NCBI GenBank assembly: GCA_017311185.1
Contig: JAESUZ010004903.1
Location: forward strand, 434,001-498,000
Length of the DNA: 64,000 nt
DNA from: Proteles cristata cristata
Lineage: Eukaryota > Chordata > Mammalia > Carnivora > Hyaenidae
Reading direction: 5' to 3'
The first letter of the stretch is position 1; the number at the start of each line of letters is the position of its first letter. Shown in pieces: positions 32,235 through 41,889 of the stretch. The translations under genes were made by a program, and so were the position numbers. The notes under the pieces are model-generated. The model was not told the DNA's origin. It saw only the letters and a program-made list of their open reading frames with translations, and did no database searches.

Positions 32235-33685
32235 GCAAACTTACCCAGGACATGGCCTTTTGAGTTACAGGACACTGTAGGTGGCCAGTCAAGCTGAGGG
32301 ATTTTAGCTGTATATGTTTCTGATTCCCTGCCTGAGGGCCTTCTCCGGACACTTACGGGCAGGTCAGGAGTGCCACAGTCTTAACACCTGGGAACGGCCA
32401 TGACAGATGGGAGTTACAGCATCAATGCCCGCTGGCTTCCTGGCCAGGTGTGTTCTACAGTCTCACAGATGCCTGCAGTTGGACTGAGTCCCAACTGCCC
32501 ACACCAGTAACCTCCCCACTCACGTGCCCTGCCATGGCCTTCTCATCCCCCCTGCCAAACTTGCCGCTTTCCTTACCAGTGCCTTGATACCACCTCCCAA
32601 ATCAACCACCTGCACCCAAACTCTTGTACCCAGCTCTACTTTTGGGGGGAACCCAACCTAAAACACTTTAGTTAGATACTGAAATGACTCACAAGCTCTC
32701 AACCTGGGGTCACCTTAGGAGAATCAGCTGGATCCCAAAGAACATTGACAGTTCAGAATGTCTGACCTTATGCCTTCAGGTTTGGGCTCATGTTTGAAAG
32801 CACGTTGTTTTCTCTGCTGTCCTGGCCACAGGACCCTCTTCACGTGCAGCTATTTCACAGGATGTGTGACTACCCTTACGAGGGAGACCCACCCTTCACA
32901 CCCAAAAATCTACTTAACATACACAACCCATCCTATATTTCACATTAGACCATCCCCCACATACCCTCCAAATCTGGTGAAAATCCATCTAGCCATTCCA
33001 CATGGTGTAATGGCAGGCACTTAATTTATCAATAGAAACATAAACTCTCCAATAGAAACCCCCTTCTTTATTCATATAGCCTATAGAGAGTACCAATGAT
33101 TGCCCAAATATTTTTATCTTGCATACATCTAAGCAGAAGGAACAAAATAATGACCCAGAAAGAGCAAATGAATGAAGTCAATTAGGTTTATAATTTAAGA
33201 TGAGTGAATTTAATGATGCATACGTTAGAAATATTTGACAGACCTAGCCCGGCACTTTCTCTAATGGCATTGCTAAGGAAATGTATTCCAGTGACCTCAC
33301 AGTTTTTGTTTGAAAATAATTATTGCTCTTTGCATGTATAATTGTGATCTGGGCAATTAGAACATAGATTCTTCCTTGCTCTCTCCTCTGCTCTCGGTAG
33401 TGTAACCGGGGAAACAGCCTTGACCAAAGTGATGTCCAGAAGTAGTGCACTGACACAGCACCTTAGTTTCAGCTCAGTTCTGCATTGGCGGTCCAGCCCA
33501 TGGTTTGCACACCAACTCTGCCATGCAGCCTGGATGAGCCTGGAGGTGACCTCACCTACCTTAGCTCCTGTCCCTGTCAACAGGGAGGGAGACTGACTTC
33601 ATAGGACAGGACTGAGTTTCAATGAGATAAATTGGATATAATCACTTTGTAAACTGTGTACACACTAGATAGAAGTCAGATAAAG
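32235..33685. other. Unique sequence, no gene recognised
   Basis: About 1.4 kb has no assigned repeat. An AT-rich section at 33050-33250, with 'gaagtcaattaggtttataa' and 'gaatttaatgatgcatacg', might be conserved non-coding DNA. A minus-strand frame pair at 33244-33580 shows no domains. Confidence 0.4.
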
Positions 33686-33689
33686 TTTT

Positions 33690-33875
33690 TGTTATCTCAA
33701 CCGATCTTTACAATTGCTCTATAAGCTAGAGAGGGAGATCGGTGTTTCCTTTTCACAGAGGAGCAAGTGGGAATTACAAAGGTTAATTCGTTTTGGCCAG
33801 TAAATGGCAGAAGCCAGACTAGGACCTCTGGTCCTCCAGTTCTGAGATGAATCATCTTTCCTCTGCCACAGTGAT
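33690..33875 (-). mobile_element. MIR fragment
   Basis: 'tttacaattgctctataagc', 'ttttcacagaggagcaagtg', 'ttggccagtaaatggcagaa' and 'gccagactaggacctctgg' match reverse-complement MIR. Confidence 0.65.
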
Positions 33876-34056
33876 TCGGGAGCTTTTCTGAAGAGTAGCT
33901 GAGGGCTACAGAAGCTGAGGGCAGGAGTGGGGGTGGGCTAAAAAAATGCAGATTCCCCTTGTGTTCTCCCGAACCTAATCCCATCCCAAAGACACTGACT
34001 TAATGGGTCTGAAACTGTTAAAACTCTTCATTTTTAATAACACTTCATATCATTCT

Positions 34057-34272
34057 TTTTAAAGTTTATTTATATTTAGACAGAGAGAGAGTGAGAGAGC
34101 ACATGCGAGTGGGAGAGGGGCAGAGAAAGGGGGAAGCAGAGAATCCTAAACAGGCTTCGTGTTGACAGTGCAGAGCCCGACATGGGGCTCCAACTCACCA
34201 GCTGAGAGATCATGACCTGAGCCAAAATCAAGAGTTGAACGCTAAACCGACTGAGCCACCCAGGTGCCCTGT
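34057..34272 (-). mobile_element. CAN-SINE, older subtype C
   Basis: The minus-strand head is AGGGCACCTGGGTGGCTCAG, with 'caactcttgattttggctca' after it, the mark of the older carnivoran type. The 17-bp target-site duplication ACACTTCATATCATTCT (34040-34056) recurs with one mismatch at 34273-34289. Confidence 0.96.
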
Positions 34273-34454
34273 ACACTTCAGATCATTCTGATGCAGAAAG
34301 TTCATGGACCACATTTCCAGAACGCTCCACTATTACAATATGTTGTCTACCAGAATTAAGTTCAGTAAGGACAATCCTTTGGATTAAAGGAATTTCCTAT
34401 TTGTTGGTGTGAGGGAATTTGGGTAAGTTGTTATTACTTGCATTTTTAATAGGG

Positions 34455-34690
34455 ATAAGCCACTGTGCTAAATGTTTTATGTACATTATCTAAATGGATC
34501 CTGACAAAACCCTCATGTCCTGGAGTGCACAACTCAATGAGGTCAGTAGTATTACCCTTCTGGTTTTATTGTGAAACATCTCATCTCAGAGAGATGAAAC
34601 TTTCCAACAGTTCTCCATATAATAAAGAGCAAAGGAAAGACTTGAAGTCAGGTGTGTTTGACTTCAAATCCTTGCAGTTGGATTTTCATG
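34455..34690 (-). mobile_element. MIR
   Basis: 'aagccactgtgctaaatgtt', 'ttatgtacattatctaaatg', 'gatcctgacaaaaccctcat', 'tctcagagagatgaaacttt' and 'gacttgaagtcaggtgtg' follow reverse-complement MIR. Confidence 0.7.
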
Positions 34691-34914
34691 AGGAACATTT
34701 TATTTTATTCCATAAGGAACAACTAAATAAATGAGGGGAAAGAATTCTGCACAAATTGAGTCTCTAATTCTGATAAAGTTCCACCATGTTTGAACAAATA
34801 GAAAGCAAGTTATGGCCGACTCTCAGTGCAGTCTGTAATCTGGTTTATTCCAATAATGAACCATTGCAGGGGCCTAGTTCCCAAGTATCAGATCTCAAGA
34901 GTGGGGCTGTGTAT

Positions 34915-35390
34915 TAGTTATCTATCTATTGCTGAATAACAAATTACCCCAAATGTAGCATTTTAAGACAACAGATGTGTATCATCTCATAGCATTTCTG
35001 AGGGTAAGGAATTTGAGAGCAGCTTGGCTGGGTGGTTTGAGTTCAAGATCTCTCCAGAGGCCGCAGTCACCTCGAAGGCAACCCATCACATGGTAGTTTG
35101 CAGGAGGCCTCAGTTTCCCACCATGACGCTGCCTACACAGGGCTGCCTGGGTGTCCTCATGACATGGCGGCTGGCTTCCTCTAGAGCAAGTTGCCCAGTC
35201 CTGGGTCAAGCCAGAGGCCGCAGTACCCTTTTATGGCCCAGTCTCTGAATATGCTCACCATCATTTCAGCTTCATTCTATTACTTAAACGTGAAGAACTA
35301 ACTTAAGTCCATGTGCACGGCAGCAGAATGAGGTTCTACTGCTTAAAAGGCATCTATGAACATATTTTCAAAACCATTAAAGGGAGGATA
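34915..35390 (-). mobile_element. MaLR-like LTR remnant
   Basis: It starts 'attagttatctatctattgc', then 'gaataacaaattaccccaaa' and 'cattttaagacaacagatg'. This is the reverse complement of the LTR end that normally reads 'ttaagccactaagtttgggg'. The interior is weakly preserved. The exact subfamily is not assigned. Confidence 0.5.
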
Positions 35391-35405
35391 GACTGACATA
35401 TCTTT

Positions 35406-35630
35406 TTTTTAAATTTTTAAATGTTTATTTATTATTGAGAGACAGAGAGAAGCAGAGCATGAGCAGGGAAGGGGCAGAGAGAGCAGGAGACACAGAATCT
35501 GAAGCAGTCTCCAAGCTCTGAGCTGTAAGCACAGAGCCCGATGTGGGGCTCAAACTCACAAACCGTGAGATCGTGACCTGAGCTGAAGTTGGATGCTTAA
35601 TTTAACTGACTGAGCCACCCATGCACCCCT
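35406..35630 (-). mobile_element. CAN-SINE, subgroup A
   Basis: The minus-strand copy has head GGGGTGCATGGGTGGCTCAG, an extra TTAA-type insertion in the head spacer, the body 'gcttacagctcagagcttgg', and an A-tail. A short duplication ATATCTTT flanks it (35398-35405 and 35634-35641). Confidence 0.94.
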
Positions 35631-35696
35631 GGGATATCTTTATAATCTCATTCTATACTTCTGTGCCAAGTCGATAGTTCTGTATTTTCTCTCCTT

Positions 35697-35785
35697 GTAT
35701 CCATCTGTCCATTCATCCATCTGCCCATTCACCCATCCATCCATCTACTCATTCATCCATCTGTCCATCCACCCATCTATATCTA
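35697..35785 (+). repeat. (CATC)n/(CCAT)n imperfect tetranucleotide repeat
   Basis: About 90 bases are made of CATC, CATT and CACC units, beginning 'atccatctgtccattcatcc'. Its interruptions suggest an old, relatively stable repeat. Confidence 0.9.
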
Positions 35786-35789
35786 TGCA

Positions 35790-36645
35790 TTGAACTCTAT
35801 CTAAATTCCAGAAGGACTACCAAAAGAGTTATCCTTTGCCATTAGGAACTTACCATTATTGAGAAGGAGGGTGATTGTTACCATTAAAAATCACACACGA
35901 CAATCTCTATTAAGTATTTTACACAAGGGATAGATGCAATGCACAGGGTTTGGTGACAATGAGATTTCTTTAACTTGAAGAGAGGGAAGATTTCAAACAC
36001 TTTTGCCCTGTGTAAATCCCCCCCCACTCCCTTACAAATGCAAAAATCTTAAGCTCATTTTATGCATAAAAATCTCAATACCTGGAAAAAACATGATCTT
36101 GCTTACTCTTCTCTCTAGGGCCTGTTACTAATTGATTAAAAATTCTCTCTACCTTTGCAAGCTAGCGACACTCTCATGGGAGGACATCTTGACTGAGCTG
36201 TGAAACGTTTTGAGCCCTGAGAATTCACCAGCAACTGCAAGCCCCTGTTGGACGTTACCTTTCTGCTTTGTGCCCTGAGTACCTTGCAGGGATTCTTATT
36301 GGCAAGGAGATGTGGTGTACCAAAATACAGAACTTTGGGAGTCTCATAACCAGAGCATTTCTGTGTGCTGTTTGGCCATGTACTCCTTTCATGACAAAAA
36401 TCTTAAGAGTCTGTCCAGCGCGTTAGTGGAAGATTCATCCCCATGTTTCTCTAAGATATGACAATCGGGATCGCATGGAATTGGATTTGGCAAATGGAAG
36501 ACAGACTTCAGGCCCCATATTGTAATGGAAGTCAAACTTCATCTCCAGACATAAGACTAATTCTTCTCTCTACTGAGCAACTCATTTCCTTCTCAAACCG
36601 CAACACAGGACTTAGTGCATCTGGGTGTCTTCAGCATTATCACAA
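35790..36645. other. Unique sequence, no gene recognised
   Basis: I see no repeat or gene. A C8 run lies at about 36020-36027. A 63-codon frame at 36458-36649 has no recognisable domain. Confidence 0.4.
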
Positions 36646-36649
36646 TTAG

Positions 36650-36765
36650 TTGTAGGTCTGTCTCTTCCAGGCTGTAGGTCTCCTGAGGTCAGGGCCAAGT
36701 ATGAGGTCCCTTTGTCTTCTACTCACTTAGTCTTGTTTAGCCCAGGGTAAGCAGAGTAGATAGAT
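36650..36765 (+). mobile_element. L2 3'-end fragment (weak)
   Basis: 'ttccaggctgtaggtctcct', 'gaggtcagggccaagtatga' and 'gtttagcccagggtaagcag' resemble the terminal L2 region. Confidence 0.4.
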
Positions 36766-36813
36766 GGTATGAGGTGAACATGCACAATATCCCAGAAGGC
36801 AGAACCAGTTAAA

Positions 36814-36816
<3 letters not shown>

Positions 36817-36868
<52 letters not shown>

Positions 36869-37035
36869 AAGAGAAGAGAAGAGAAGAGAAGAGAAGAGAA
36901 GAGAAGAGAAGAGAAGAGAGGAGAGGAGAGGAGAGGAGAGGAGAGGAGAGGAGAAGAGAAGAGAAGAGAAGAGAAGAGAAGAGAAGAGAAGAGAAGAGAA
37001 GAGAAGAGATTAGAGGGAGAAGGGAAGAGAGGGAA
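36817..37035 (+). repeat. Compound (GA)n(GAGAA)n(GAGGA)n(GAGAA)n satellite
   Basis: Nearly 200 bases are pure purine. (GA)n runs to about 36864, then GAGAA units to about 36918, GAGGA units to about 36950, and GAGAA units again to about 37008, followed by a degenerate purine tail. The block of variant units flanked by identical units suggests replication slippage or gene-conversion-like turnover. The plus strand has no pyrimidines over long stretches. Confidence 0.97.
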
Positions 37036-37089
37036 GAAGGAAAAGATATAATTCTTTATACTCTTGATATCTTCTAGTATGACTCTTAT

Positions 37090-37290
37090 TAATGTGGCCC
37101 CCTCATCATCTGTTTATTTATTCATTACACTCATGCATCCCTCACCATAAATAGTTGCTCATTTGTTGGTCACCTGCTGCTTCCATTAGAAAGTGAGCTG
37201 TATAAGGTGGAGTTATTGTCCTAATCCAACAAATTATCAAAGGCCATTTGTTGATTGACGGACTCAGTGATGGATGAATACATGAATGAG
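37090..37290 (+). mobile_element. L2-like fragment (weak)
   Basis: 'cccctcatcatctgtttatt', 'ccattagaaagtgagctgta', and 'tgttgattgacggactc' resemble L2 3' sequence. The order is right but divergence is high. Confidence 0.4.
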
Positions 37291-37519
37291 GTTGCTCTAA
37301 AAGTTCCCTTCATTGTAGAATTGGACCCTTCTTGTGAGGTCTAAGAGTCTGGTCTAGAAGCAGGGTCTGAGCTGGGTGCCCGGGAATGGCTTGTTCATCC
37401 TGCAACCAGGGGTTGTCACCGGCATGGACCAAATAATTGCCCAGGTAAATTGATAGTTACAGACAAAGTCACCAGGAGAAAAGAATGCTGGCTCTTTGTC
37501 ATGTGTGCATATAACCTAG

Positions 37520-37800
37520 TGGTTAACAAGGGTGCTGTGCAGGAGGCAGGAGGTGGGGAGGTGGGAAATAGAACAGCATCCGAGGGGAGAGAAAGGTATG
37601 TGCAAAGGCCCAGAGAATGAGGAGCACAGCATGTCTGTGGAACTAAAGACACCCAGGTCAGCTGGGGCCCGGAGAAGCAAGGGGGCTCCTGGAGCATGTC
37701 TTAGATGTGAGGAGCTGGTCCTCTCCCGAAAAGGTAATCAGAGGCCATGGAGTACTGGACCTCCAACGTAGCACAGGACACAGAAAGCCAAGCTTTTTTT
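37520..37800 (+). mobile_element. Ancient mammalian repeat, family not named
   Basis: 'aggtatgtgcaaaggcccag', 'gaatgaggagcacagcatg' and 'gaggccatggagtactgga' match a long ancient repeat that I know as 'gcaaaggccctgaggcagga...gaggccagtgtggctgg'. It is split by the nested SINEs and appears to continue near 38250. Confidence 0.5.
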
Positions 37801-38027
37801 AAAAAAAAATTTTTTTTTTAATGTTTTATTTATTTCTAGGAGAGAGAGAGAGAGAGCGTGAGCAAGGGAGGGTCAGAGAGAGAGGGAGTCACAGACTGAA
37901 ACAGGCTCCAGGCTCTGAGCTGGCAGTCAGCACAGAGCCCGACGCGGGGCTCGAACCCACGAACCGCGAGATCATGACCTAAGCGAAAGTCGGACGCTTA
38001 ACCGACTAAGCCACCCAGGCGCCCCAG
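37801..38027 (-). mobile_element. CAN-SINE, young subgroup B, nested
   Basis: A complete young copy with minus-strand head GGGGCGCCTGGGTGGCTTAG and the subgroup B marks, close to intact. The flanks AAGCTTTTTTT at 37790-37800 and 38028-38038 are identical. They are the junction bases of the older SINE's A-tail, so this copy inserted into that tail. Confidence 0.97.
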
Positions 38028-38030
38028 AAG

Positions 38031-38242
38031 CTTTTTTTTTTTAAATGTTAATTCAGTTTTGAGAGAGAGAGAGAGACAGAGTGTGAGTAGGTGAGGGGCA
38101 GAGAGAGAGGGAGACATAGAATTGGAAGCAGGCTCCAGGATCTGAGCTGTCAGCACAGAGCCCACCGCAGGCCTTGAAACCACTGACCATGTGATCTGAG
38201 CCAAAGTCGGCCCCTTAACCCACTGAGCCAGTCAGGTGCCCT
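38031..38242 (-). mobile_element. CAN-SINE, subgroup A, host of the nested copy
   Basis: The older minus-strand copy has lost part of the head (a gap after 'gaccatgtgatc' on the plus strand). Its own target-site duplication now lies on either side of both SINEs: GAAAGCCAAGCTTTT at 37783-37797 and GAAAGCTATAAGCTTTT at 38243-38259. Confidence 0.95.
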
Positions 38243-38285
38243 GAAAGCTATAAGCTTTTAATCAGAGTGAAGTGTGCTATTGCAG

Positions 38286-38473
38286 GGGCACCTGGGTGGC
38301 TCAGTGCGTTAAGTGTTTGATCACATGGTCAGTGGGTTCGAGGTCCTCATCAAGCTCTGTGCTGACAGCTCAGAGCCTGGAGCTGCTTCCGATTCTGTTT
38401 CCCTCTCTCCCTGCCCCTCCCGTGCTCTGTCTCTCAAAAATTACATAAGTAAACATTTAAAAAAACATTTTTA
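38286..38473 (+). mobile_element. CAN-SINE, subgroup A, internally deleted
   Basis: The plus-strand head 'cacctgggtggctcagtgcg' is followed by a shortened spacer that lacks the usual CTCAGGTCATGA part. The body is 'gctgacagctcagagcctgg', ending in an A-tail. The diverged 16-bp duplication is AAGTGTGCTATTGCAG (38270-38285) and AAGTATGTTTTTGCAG (38474-38489). Confidence 0.95.
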
Positions 38474-38489
38474 AAGTATGTTTTTGCAG

Positions 38490-39695
38490 AACTGCCTGGT
38501 GACAGGAAAGGCCACAGCAGGGGTCTTAGCCAGTCAATCCATGTGACGTCACTGTGTGGGCTATGTCACTAACCTCTCGCACTTTCACCAAGGTCTTGGA
38601 GTGGTGTGTCTGTTATTCCATGGTCACATCCCTGCCTGCTACCTCTTTCACAACTGTGTGGAAGGAAGCCCTCCTGTTTTCTAGGATGGTTTTGTCCTCA
38701 CCTGCGGCTTCCCGTTTCGTTTGGTCTGGGATCCCATCTCTCAACTCGACTTGTTCCCTAAAAGTTCTGGCTTGTACATTCCCAGCTTCTGTGAGAGCAG
38801 AAAGGCCCAGGCCAAAGCTTCTGACTTGTAGAGATTGCAGACACTCAAAGGAGATGTCTGCTTCTTTGGAAGCTCTTGGTTTGAGTGGCATCTCAGCTAG
38901 AAATGCTATTAACCTCCGGAAATTTAAGCAAAAAAAAAAAAAAATCTTTGTATATGGGCTGATTTTTTTTTTTTTTTGGTATGTGAATAAACGTGGCTGC
39001 ACTGTGCCGGAACCCTCTGAGCAAAGGTTGCCAGTCAGTGAGATTTGGAGCTTGTGACACTGAATTCCTTAAAACTAAAATAATAATAGTAGCAATAATA
39101 ATAAAGCCTTGGCTGCTCATTTCCCCCACAGCAGGGCTGTCTCCCCGATTATGAGTGGTAACATTTTGATTTTCCAAGCTTGCTGCAAATGGGTCTGAAT
39201 CGGACTCGATTTCCCATCATAATTGCTTTCTGCGTGAAGAGGTCTTTTCCAGAACTGTCTGCTGCTGTTTTAATGGGAAGCCTGTCTATTTGTATGTTAA
39301 TAGTTTCCTCTGTGTTACTGGGTTTGTTGACGGAAAAGCTCAAATCAGATGCTTCACTATTTTCAAGGTTTACTATTAATCTCTGAATTTTTGTGCTAAC
39401 ACGAAGCCATTTCAGCCTCCTCTGTTCTAAATCCTCCTAATGAAAGCGTGAGGAATGACAGCTCTCGTGAGGCACAGTTGTGCCCCTGTGCCCTTGGCGT
39501 TCCGGCTTGGTGCAGCCCTGGTGGCCATGGAGTTCCGCAGGTGAGTATGCCTGTGACAGCTCGATGGCTCGGCTGCCGGGAGCCCCGCTCATGCCTTCTG
39601 GCTTTGCTGAATATGGTCACTTGTACCAGGTGAAAGAACACTGCAGCAATGCCAAGGCCATGATGAATCCCTGGGGGGAGACCAGGACCTCAGTG
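38490..39695. other. Unique sequence, no gene recognised
   Basis: It holds an A15 (38930-38944) and a T15 (38963-38977) that can pair, and an (AAT)n patch at about 39078-39104. A 167-codon plus frame (38554-39057) and its minus-strand rival run through these homopolymers and are not credible as genes. Confidence 0.45.
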
Positions 39696-39699
39696 CTAC

Positions 39700-39800
39700 A
39701 CATGAACAGGCCAGCCTTTGAATTCAGACTCTGCAGGTGAGTAGCTCTATAATACACCGTCAGCCACAACCTCTCGGATTTTCAATTCCCTCACTTAAAA
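39700..39800 (+). mobile_element. MIR fragment (weak)
   Basis: 'cagcctttgaattcagactc', 'gtgagtagctctataat' and 'ttttcaattccctcac' resemble a MIR core. Confidence 0.35.
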
Positions 39801-39829
39801 AAAAAAAAACACACACACAGGAATACCTG

Positions 39830-39874
39830 CTTGAAAAAATACATCCATCCCTATGTTTACCATAGCGTCATTTA
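39830..39874 (+). mobile_element. L1 3' region, part 1
   Basis: 'acatccatccctatgtttac' is followed by 'catagcgtcattta', the L1 text that normally continues 'tacaatagccaagatatgg'. The SINE interrupts it here. Confidence 0.7.
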
Positions 39875-40115
39875 TTCATTTATTTATTTATTTATTTTAT
39901 TTTTACTTTTATTTATTTCTAGGAGAGAGAGAGAGAGAGACAGCGTGAGCAGGGGAGGGTCAGAGAGAGAGGGAGATACAGACTCTGAAATAGCCTCCAG
40001 GCTCTGAGCTGGCAGTCAGCATAGAGCCCGACGCGGGGCTTGAACCCATGAACCGTGAGATCATGACCTAAGCGAAAGTCAGACGCTTACCCAACTAAGC
40101 CACCCAGGCGCCCCT
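39875..40115 (-). mobile_element. CAN-SINE, young subgroup B, inside an L1
   Basis: The minus-strand head is GGGGCGCCTGGGTGGCTTAG, subgroup B marks are present, and a long TTTA-rich A-tail appears on the plus strand. The duplication ACCATAGCGTCATTTA (39859-39874) recurs with three transitions at 40116-40131. The L1 sequence resumes immediately. Confidence 0.96.
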
Positions 40116-40653
40116 ACCACAGTGTTATTTAGAACAGCCAAGATGTGGGAAGCAACCCAAGTGTCCATCAAGAGATAAACGTATAAAGACAATGTGTGTA
40201 CGTAAACAACGGAATATTACTCAGCCATAAAGAAGAATGAGATCTTGCCATTTGGGACAACATGGGGGACACGGAGGGTATTCTGTTGAGTGAAATGAGT
40301 CAGAGAGAGAAAGACAAATGCCATATGATTTCACTTATATATGGAATCTCAAAAACAAAACAAACAAAAAGTGGAAATAGACCCGTAAGTACAGAAAACA
40401 AACTGATGATTGCCAGAGAGAAAGTGGGTACAGGGATGGGCGAAAGGGGTGAAGGACAGTGGGAGGCACAGGGATGAAAGGGGCAGCATGGGGAATATAG
40501 TTGGTGGTGCGGTGATAGAGTTGTATGGGGAGAGATGGCAGCTACATTTGGGGTGAGCACAGCATAATGTATACAGTTGTAGAATCACTGAGTTGTACAC
40601 CTGACACTTATGTAACATTGTGTGTCAGCTACACTTTAATTTAAAAAAAAAAA
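40116..40653 (+). mobile_element. L1 3' end, part 2
   Basis: 'gaacagccaagatgtgggaa', 'caacccaagtgtccatcaag', 'gaatattactcagccataaa', 'gagatcttgccatttgggac', 'atatggaatctcaaaaacaa', 'ctgagttgtacacctgacac' and a terminal poly(A) give a full L1 3' terminus. ORF2 is absent, so it is 5'-truncated. Confidence 0.93.
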
Positions 40654-40839
40654 AAGGTTTTGAAAAAGTCATGAAAATGGGGGAAAACCAGGAGCAGTCT
40701 TTCTATTATTGATCTTATTTATGGTGATGTCTAATTGCATAGCGTCTGTGAAAATACCTAATGACTAGCCATCAGTAGCCCTCTGAGACATGACTGTTAA
40801 AACTCAGAACTTGGACTCTGGTCTTTGTAATTCGCTCAT

Positions 40840-40955
40840 CCATGGTTTTGTCCACAAGGACAGGGATTTTCATCTCTCTTGCTTCTCCCCAGTGCATAGA
40901 ACAATTGCATGCATATAGTAGGCACTAAGTAATTCTAGACAAGATGACCAAATGG
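40840..40955 (+). mobile_element. L2 3'-end fragment
   Basis: 'ccacaaggacagggattttc', 'ccagtgcatagaacaattgc' and 'atatagtaggcactaagtaa' match the L2 terminus. Confidence 0.6.
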
Positions 40956-41070
40956 ATTCAGTCATCACATACTTATTGTGCACCTACTCTATCCCAAACA
41001 CCAGGACCCTGGAAGTGAAAATATGTTGGTCTTGTTTCTGAGAACTCTTGACCATTGAAGGGGTGGTAGG
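40955..41070 (+). mobile_element. Ancient repeat fragment, family not named
   Basis: 'acttattgtgcacctactct', 'atcccaaacaccaggaccct' and 'ggaagtgaaaatatgttgg' fit the start of a common ancient mammalian repeat. The same kind of sequence recurs near 45690, 49155 and 53555. Confidence 0.4.
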
Positions 41071-41149
41071 TGGAGGTCACAGAGAAGAGAGATATAAATA
41101 AATGGTTACAACAATGTGCAGTCTCTTAAGAGCATGGCCTAGGAAGTGT

Positions 41150-41290
41150 CTGAATCAGAATCGCTCAGATCATGTGTTAAAAATACCAATCCCTCCATAG
41201 CAGCCAATTGATGGAATCAAAATGGTGGGGGGATGGGCCCTGGGAATCTCATTTTTTACCAGAATCCAGGAAAACTCTAATTTGCCCTTT
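41150..41290. mobile_element. MER5-like hAT fossil
   Basis: 'ctgaatcagaatcgctcaga', 'gggatgggccctgggaatct' and 'ttaccagaatccagg' match MER5A/B text. The termini are blurred. Confidence 0.5.
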
Positions 41291-41299
41291 TGTTTGGAA

Positions 41300-41620
41300 A
41301 CCCAGCGCACATGCACATTGTGGCCAGTGTTTGAGTTATTGGAAAGTTTTTGTGACAGTCACAGTCAGGGCCAAGGGGACTCACGGAACTCAGGGGAGCC
41401 CTCAGGGAACCACCTTCCTAGGGAGGTGACTTTGGAACTATGGTAAGGAGGAGACTGCAGATGAAGAAGGGCATTGGGACACCCTGTCTGAGGGGAAGGC
41501 ATGGACAGGTTCCCACTGTTCCTGAAACAGCCCACGGAGGGGGTCTGGAAGAAAATGGGAGACAAGTCAGTCCGAGGGCTTCAGGCTTTATACAAAGCAT
41601 AGTTTGCAAGTAGATAACAC
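41300..41620. other. Unique sequence, no gene recognised
   Basis: Short overlapping frames occur on both strands. Nothing is identifiable. Confidence 0.4.
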
Positions 41621-41624
41621 AACC

Positions 41625-41875
41625 AGACTTTTAAAATTTTGGTACAATGACATTAGTTTCATTGTATGTTTCAATGGCAACATGACATTAGTTTCAGGTG
41701 TATGGCATCTTGATCTGCTGTCTGCATATGCTGCGGAATGATCACCATCAACCTGGCTGACATCCGCCATCACACTTAGTGACCAACTTTTTTTTCTCTT
41801 GTGACAAGAATGTTTAAGACCTCTTGCAGCAACTTTCCAATGTGCAATACAGTATTATTCATATTTTTTAAAAAT
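41625..41875 (-). mobile_element. L1 3'-UTR fragment, antisense
   Basis: 'tttcaggtgtatggcatctt', 'ggaatgatcaccatcaacct', 'ctgacatccgccatcacact', 'cttgtgacaagaatgtttaa', and 'gcaatacagtattattcata' give antisense L1 3'-UTR order. Confidence 0.75.
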
Positions 41876-41889
41876 AAAGAACAATCCTG

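Noticed and set aside
35697..35785. Regularly spaced short repeats suggesting a CRISPR-like array
   Set aside because: It is a tetranucleotide microsatellite with no unique spacers, in a mammalian genome.
38554..39057. Plus-strand open frame of 167 codons
   Set aside because: It crosses the A15 and T15 homopolymers and competes with minus-strand frames in the same place.
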